Assembly: GCA_000310025.1 (NCBI GenBank)
Contig: FN649733.1
Span: 3,846,884-3,910,883, forward strand
Origin: Ectocarpus siliculosus
Taxonomy: Eukaryota; Sar; Phaeophyceae; Ectocarpales; Ectocarpaceae
DNA: 64,000 nucleotides
Direction of reading: 5' to 3'
A program made the translations under genes and the position numbers. The notes below the pieces were generated by a model that had not been told where the DNA came from, did not search any database, and saw only the letters and a list, made by a program, of their open reading frames with translations. How positions within the stretch are numbered: the stretch's first letter is position 1; each line of letters starts with the position of its first letter. Below, piece after piece: positions 59,001-64,000 of this stretch.

Positions 59001-62000
59001 GCTCTTTATTGCCGAATCGTGTATTGTTGTGCCCATCGGGCCATCGAACCGCCGAGAACGGGTGTGCGGGTTCATTGTCAAATCCATCTCTTGTACCAGA
59101 GCCTGACAACTGACAACATTGGAGCACATCGTCGAAGTGACCCGTGCCAGACTAAAACTCAATGCGCTTGTCGCCACCCGTACGCATGCACAGAATATGC
59201 TGGCGGAAAAGTTGCAGGAAGCCAGCACCCACATATCCGAGCTGAGGACAGTTCTTCGACAGGTGAGATGGTGATGGTGCCCGTCCACCTCTGTACTTCA
59301 AACGTGCGCATATTGTTTTCCTCTTCAACTGCTAGTTTATATCGGGACGTGTGCGATAGGTAATGCAGCACGTCATGTTACAATGGTTGGGCTTCGCCAT
59401 CGCCAGAGCTGTATCCTTCGTTCGAAGCAATATGTATCTAGAACTTGAATGGCTCAACGCAAGGACATCCTTTTTACATCAAAGTGTTACTGTACATCGC
59501 ATTGCCAGTTGTGCTGCCGTGGACTCATAAACCGTACGGGCGTTTACTCTCCAGCGGATTCGAACTGCCTGAGTGTTGCCCGTGTATCTCCTCTATCTCC
59601 TCTCCTTGTTACGCCGGGACGGTGTCATTCCTCTCAGGAGGTGAGAAGACGCGAGGCCGCGGAGGCAGAAGTGTCCGAAGCACAGGGGTATCTCAAAAGT
59701 TCCCGCCAGGAGCTGGGAGAGTTGAGACATCTAGCTTGGAAGCTGGAGCAGATGGGACGAAACAGGCACGAACCTTGATACCGCAATGATCCAGATCTCG
59801 AAAGAGTCGGCAAGGAACCGGGGTGCTTTGGTAGAAGAAGTTGGTTCAGCGTGCCGATGTCGAGCACACGGTCCCATTGGATTCTTCCTTCGGTACACGT
59901 GACACGGTACTTGCTGGCAACCGATTTGATCGGACGCCTTCGCAGCGAAATTGCGCGAAAGCCGACAACGCGAACGTTCTGCGTGCTGTTCTCACTCCCG
60001 GCCGCATTGTTTCGACCCCCGCAGCTTCGCGCACATGGACGGGAACAGCCAAGCGGTAAGTCATCTGGAGGGAGAGCTTCACGCCAGGGGGGTGGCGGGG
60101 ACAGTGGGAGGAGAAGAAGCGCGAAGGGGCGCCAACCGCGAGGAGGAGCGTAAACACGGCCGTTCTTTGCCGTCTGGTGGGTGGGCCAGAGGTCGATCGG
60201 AAGGCGGCGGGAAGGAGGAGGCGGGACTCCTGTGCGCTCGACGGCGCAGCGTACCGCAGGCTTTGTCAAGCTGGAAGGGCGGACAACGGTTGTTTCTCGC
60301 CGCACTTGCTGGTTTGCGGGCGGAGCTCCGATGTGTCAATACGCAGGTAAGGAAATCGCCGAGGATGGTGTCGTTCAGTCACAAACGCAGGTGGGTTGCC
60401 CACTTGAGGCTTGGCTGATCGGAGCTCTGGCTTGCGTTCAAGTTGCTGTTGTCACGTAGGTGCGGCTTGAGCTGTGGCGGAGAGCCTACGTTTCGAAGAT
60501 GAAGCAGCTCGGATAGTTTGGGGTCCCGCTGCGGAAGAACGTAGAGAGGGCCATCTTGTTCCTACCGGTGACCCAGCTTTGTCTCTTTCGCACTTCGAAA
60601 GCGTGTTTTCAAGTCGACGTCGCTCCACGCCAGCGTCTCACGTATTTGCTTACATTTACATGGTGCAAGGGCCCCCTTGAAACAAAGACGAACTGAGGGT
60701 TGGTGTTACAGTCAAGGTCCCCGAACAAGGCGGTGGTGGGGCAGCTGACAACCGACCGCCATATTGGGGAAGCCGCCTTATTAAATGCATAGAACAACTT
60801 GGTTATTCCTTCTGTGCCAGCCAATTTCATCCCCCTGATATGGGGCGACCGCCTTATTCAGTCGGCGTTGTTCGGGGACCCCCACCGTACGCTACACAGC
60901 TCGGCAAGGCCAAGGCTGAGAACGAGGAGTTCGTGCGGCACTGCACGGAACGGGTAGCTGTTCGCGTGGAGAGGCTGGAGCGGGCTGTGCAACAGGCTGA
61001 CCGAAAGCAGGTGAGAGCTCTGAGGTTCTTGGCACGTGTGTCCTTAGCGAGCTCGAGGTTAGTTATTCTTCGTCTCTGTCCATGAAGGCAATCGAAGGAT
61101 TTCTCTCCTCCCCATCTGTACCTCGCTGCGTGTACCTGTGTGTGTGTCCAACCGTATCCAACCGCAGGCTGAAGCACAAAGGCAAGCGTCAGAGGCGGAA
61201 GCTGCAGGAGCCACAGACCGGAAATCTGCGGACACGCTCAAACGTGTCGTAAAGGTAAGGACGTGTGCTTTTTGGGTTTGATGTCTTCCTTCGCCTCTCA
61301 CGGCCTTTTTTTCAGTGTCCCGCCACGACCATCCACTTGGGGCTGACATTATATTTCCTGGCGTTGTGTCACGGTGGTGTATTGGACGCTGTGACCTCCT
61401 CCGTTTCGAACCAGCAACCAGCGAGCTAGGCTACCAAAGAACGTTTTGCGAAGCCAACGTTACGGAGCAGTGGACGCATTTTTTGGTGTGCCTGCCTTCC
61501 AAATATACTAAATGTATGAACTTGTCGCCTCTGCAGTGTTCACGCTGGCGCAAAGCAACGTCGTGTTGGGTTCACTCGGTCCTACGTCTGTTCCCCCAAT
61601 CTTCGGCACAACCGCACTCCTGCAACCACCCCAATAGAATACCACAGATTCTTTGACAAGTTTCATCGGTGTCGTGCATGCCGTCTCGCCTCGTGCTTTG
61701 TCGCGCGGCAGGGCATATCGTCCATCCTCCTCGATCGCCTGGGTGTTGCGATGCCCACCTGCCTAGACGGAGGGGAAGACGTCGGGGAGAGAGGTGAAGG
61801 TAAAGGTGTGGCGCTGCGGTTGTACGACATACGTCTATTCATCATGTATCCCTCCTGTTTAATGTTGCGGAGGGCCACGGAGGACCCTGCTAACCACCCC
61901 TTCTTTTACTCGACTAGCAGAGATGTTGGAGAGAGGCTTGGAGGAGCTTACCGCTGCAGTCACAGACGCCTTGAGCAAGGTGAAGGAACGTGCCAAGCAG

Positions 62001-64000
62001 GCTCTTCCCGCTCAGGTATGTGCAAATACCTGGTATGTACTTGTTGAAGAAGCAAACGCAGGAACCGGATGATAGCCGGCAGGGCCAAGCCCACCTCGCT
62101 CGTCGGCCTGAGAGTGTCATTCATGTCATATTGGAACAGTTTGCCGTGAAAAGACTGACAAGAGACGAATATCCACCCCTCATCATTTTTCTATCCCCAA
62201 ACTTGCGTGCAACATCACCGTCCTTCTTGCACCAGCCTCATGGGGACTCCTTGGCGCCGGGGGATGGCAGAAATCGTAGGTCGACGCTGGATGGTATGGT
62301 CTGGGGGGAAAGAAGTAAAGACGACTTCAACATGCTTGCCCAGCTGCAAAAGGTGAGGCTTGATCATCGTTAATCGGTTGCTCTTTCCACGAGCCAGCGA
62401 CTCCTTTGGTTGTCCTAGTGCGTTTGAGATAGTTCGACCTCGTTTGTAGCGACGGGAATGATCTCATTCGTGACGTCAGATTGGAACCCCGTTTCGGCGC
62501 ATGTCGGAGAACAACGCGCTGCGAAGAATCACCCTACAGTATTTCCATCCACGTGTGCTCTGTCAGTGCAACGGCATGTCGGGCCACACAGGGCAAGTTT
62601 TTGTGCTCTCGGCGACAAATTTCGCCCGCCACTTTCCCCGAACCCGTGTCCAGATCGAAGCGGAAAGCGAGCTCCAATCGCTCCAGGCACGACTTGATGA
62701 TATGACGGAAAAGTACTCGAGGGCTATTGCGGATCAGGAGACCGTGGATAGTGCGCCGCTACGAGAGGAACGGGTGAGATGTCGACCTGCACTAGGAGCA
62801 CCCCTACGTGCAGTTCATGGAACACGGTGGTAACAGAATTTCTGTCCGCTGGCTTGAATCGAGAAACATTCCTGAGGTCAGCGTTTGTCTATCTCGTTGA
62901 AACACCCGGCTGTTTGTCGACATAGGAACGCGCAAAGCAGGAGCTGGCACGGGCAGCACGTGCACACAGCGGCGTGGTGTCGGCTTTGGAGGTGACGCTG
63001 GCAGCAGAAAAGAGCCACTGCCAGGACCTAAGGTTGAAACTGGAACGGCAGACACGCGAGCACCAAGTCGCCCTGGCGGATGTCGACCAGAGGCTTCTGC
63101 AAACTCAGCAGGAGCTTGACGAGGTAAGGGCAAGCATGGTAGGGGATCACGACGGAAGGAACCTGTCTTATGACCTACTTGCCCGAGCTGTGTGTGAGGT
63201 GATGTTTCAGCTGTGCTGAGGATATACGACATGAAACTACCAGTAGTACGGCACGACATAATCCGCGAGGTGCAAGTACCGCAGAACACTTCGTTACCGG
63301 GCCTCACAACTGCAAGTTCTGACAGCAGTTAACACACGTTTTTTCACAATTGGCTGGTCAATCAACCGCCTTCCTACCTCCTCAGGCCCAACAGGCCCTG
63401 GAGCAGGCACAATTCGCGCTAGAGAGAGAAAGCGCGCGGCGAGCTCGACTGGACAAAAAGTACAGCGAACTGGAGGACCGGGGCCTCGTTTCTCCGCGGT
63501 CGGTTTCCCCGCGGTCGGTTTCCCCGCGACCAGTCACCCCGCGACCGGTTACCCCGCGAGTGTGGCGCCCGGAGGCTACCACTCGAAAATTTTCCGGGGA
63601 ATCGGAAAGAAGCCAATTGGCTCAGTCAACGCTGCCCAGGCCTTCCTCTGTAAGGTACGTGCGCACGGTGTGCGTGCACTGGTTTGCTGTGCAGCAGAAA
63701 TGTGCACGCTTGCAATACGCTTGCCTGTGCATGCGGCTGAGGGGAAGCGAGCGGGAAACCGTTCAACGTTCCCTTTGCCACCGACTAACCAATATCCGTC
63801 CAACTCGGTGTGCTTGCAGATTAGTGTTGGAGGAGGCTAGGGCAAAACTCGGCCAGGAAGCCAGCAATGACGCGATAGGTGCGACCGGGGTCAGGGCCAG
63901 GCAGGAGGCTAAGGTTCCAGCGGGTCGGCAGCAAAGCGTGCTAGATACGCGTGGGTTGACGCCGGAGTTGGAGTCCTCACCCGGGGACCGAGATGGTGCA
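53072..64000 (+). CDS. Large coiled-coil protein of unknown function (open at both ends)
   Basis: Exons: 53072-53447, 54230-54399, 54717-54834, 54978-55055, 55356-55468, 57775-57997, 58167-58262, about 59125-59262, 59638-59765, 60025-60346 (may end at 60055), 60460 onward (interrupted), 60900-61010, 61168-61254, 61923-62015, 62236-62352, 62654-62773, 62926-63123, 63386-63654, 63820 past the window end. Most junctions are phase-consistent. Translations are almost pure coiled coil rich in Glu, Ala, Arg, Gln and Leu, for example EVEAELLRCSRHNEELRSVV, SSELAQAQQRLDALASSHQE and EKSHCQDLRLKLERQ. Near 63480-63553 a 15-bp repeat encodes PRSVSPRSVSPRPVTPRPV. Cytoskeletal, centrosomal or tethering roles are typical of such proteins, but no family was recognised. 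One intron (from 54835) begins with GC, and the one after 59765 may too. The first exon is missing. Exons around 58.4-60.5 kb are the least certain. Confidence 0.75.
55737..56108 (+). repeat. Minisatellite, 5-6 units of about 66-75 bp
   Basis: Tandem units contain GAGGATAGCTGCATACTG, CAACCTCACAGGTGGACTG, TGTTTGAGATTGCCGGACA and CATAGACGCGT. The central units are nearly identical and the outer ones are more diverged. It lies in the 2.3-kb intron of the coiled-coil gene, immediately left of the reverse transcriptase remnant. Confidence 0.92.
56500..57600 (+). mobile_element. Degenerate non-LTR retrotransposon reverse transcriptase
   Basis: Translated pieces match LINE-type reverse transcriptases: LVWKNEYAPRRWREG near 56660, then GRKRAGKPTYFFFLNVQKAY near 56930-56990, IEQGVPQGCTLSPTLF near 57130, and SGMLFADDFVGMSDTPEGL (the catalytic FADD box) near 57250-57300. 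It is dead: the frame is broken by stops and frameshifts (for example a stop just after VFMNDQ near 57195), and the first catalytic Asp position (family LDVQKAYD) reads Asn, with Tyr for the following Asp. No LTR or endonuclease domain was found. It sits inside an intron of the coiled-coil gene in the same orientation. The repeat tail at 57635-57734 may be its 3' end. Confidence 0.88.
57635..57734 (+). repeat. Dispersed repeat, copy 2, in coiled-coil gene intron
   Basis: About 100 bp matching 8545-8660 (see that entry). It follows the reverse transcriptase remnant by some tens of bases and ends in a C run about 40 bp before the splice acceptor of exon 57775-57997. Confidence 0.75.
60505..60904 (+). 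mobile_element. Putative non-autonomous insertion with 8-bp target duplication in a coding exon
   Basis: The octamer CAGCTCGG occurs at 60505-60512 and again at 60897-60904. Removing one copy plus the 384 bp between would join VRLELWRRAYVSKMK to QLGKAKAENEEF in one frame, giving a normal coiled-coil exon. The insert has no open frame of note. Its right half contains an inverted repeat: GGTCCCCGAACAA at about 60716-60728 facing TTGTTCGGGGACC at about 60868-60880. An 8-bp duplication would fit hAT-type elements, but clear terminal inverted repeats were not seen. Read through, it gives a stop (TAG at 60514). Confidence 0.5.

Noticed and set aside
1-64000. Integrated large DNA virus genes, known from brown algal genomes
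   Set aside because: No capsid, DNA polymerase or viral integrase motif was seen. All recognised proteins are ordinary cellular families or LINE relics.
1-64000. CRISPR arrays, insertion sequences, bacterial operons
   Set aside because: No spaced direct repeats of CRISPR type. The tandem arrays at 47868 and 55737 have no unique spacers. Gene structure is eukaryotic throughout.

Overview
This window is nuclear DNA of an intron-rich eukaryote. The best guess is a brown alga close to Ectocarpus, but that is inference and no database was searched. Three things point that way: many short exons separated by 0.2-2.5 kb introns with standard gt..ag (and a few gc..ag) borders, a transporter whose N-terminus looks like the two-part heterokont plastid signal (signal peptide, then a Phe at the cleavage site), and ten consecutive genes that strictly alternate strands. 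There are no operons, CRISPR arrays, phage genes or bacterial signals.

Layout, left to right. (1) 362-2271, minus: protein geranylgeranyltransferase I beta subunit, cut off at its C-terminal end by the window edge. A tRNA-Tyr with an intron follows at 3714-3801, minus. (2) 4889-11199, plus: 26S proteasome ATPase RPT5, complete, 11 exons, 453 aa. (3) 12197-16364, minus: RluA-type RNA pseudouridine synthase, 8 exons, 332 aa. (4) 16888-22029, plus: USP30/UBP27-like ubiquitin protease, 7 exons, 601 aa. (5) 24439-28354, minus: small PH-domain protein whose last exon is unresolved. (6) 30154-34638, plus: Ste24-type CaaX prenyl protease, 10 exons, 501 aa, with an assembly gap and false duplication in one intron. 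(7) 35139-38956, minus: OGG1 8-oxoguanine DNA glycosylase, 10 exons, 444 aa. (8) 39334-41914, plus: plastid-targeted formate/nitrite transporter, 5 exons, 344 aa. (9) 45435-50029, minus: two-RRM, Gln-rich RNA-binding protein of the Musashi/DAZAP1/hnRNP A type, first exon not found. (10) 53072-64000, plus: long coiled-coil protein of unknown function with about 19 exons, open at both ends.

Exon borders were placed by hand. Each model was required to keep one reading frame through all junctions, and for the five complete models the exon lengths sum to a whole number of codons ending in a stop. Two genes belong to the same pathway: GGTase-I beta attaches the lipid to CaaX proteins and Ste24 trims CaaX proteins after prenylation. 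The others cover proteolysis (RPT5, USP), RNA modification and binding (RluA, RRM protein), DNA repair (OGG1) and nitrogen transport. No single system links them.

Repeats sit mostly in introns and spacers: a decayed non-LTR reverse transcriptase, a roughly 100-bp element present twice just upstream of 3' splice sites, a SINE-like pair (one copy with TTAGGG-type repeats), a near-perfect inverted repeat, minisatellites, microsatellites, and an apparent insertion with an 8-bp target duplication inside a coding exon. The octamer TACTGCTG recurs at least 17 times in non-coding DNA.
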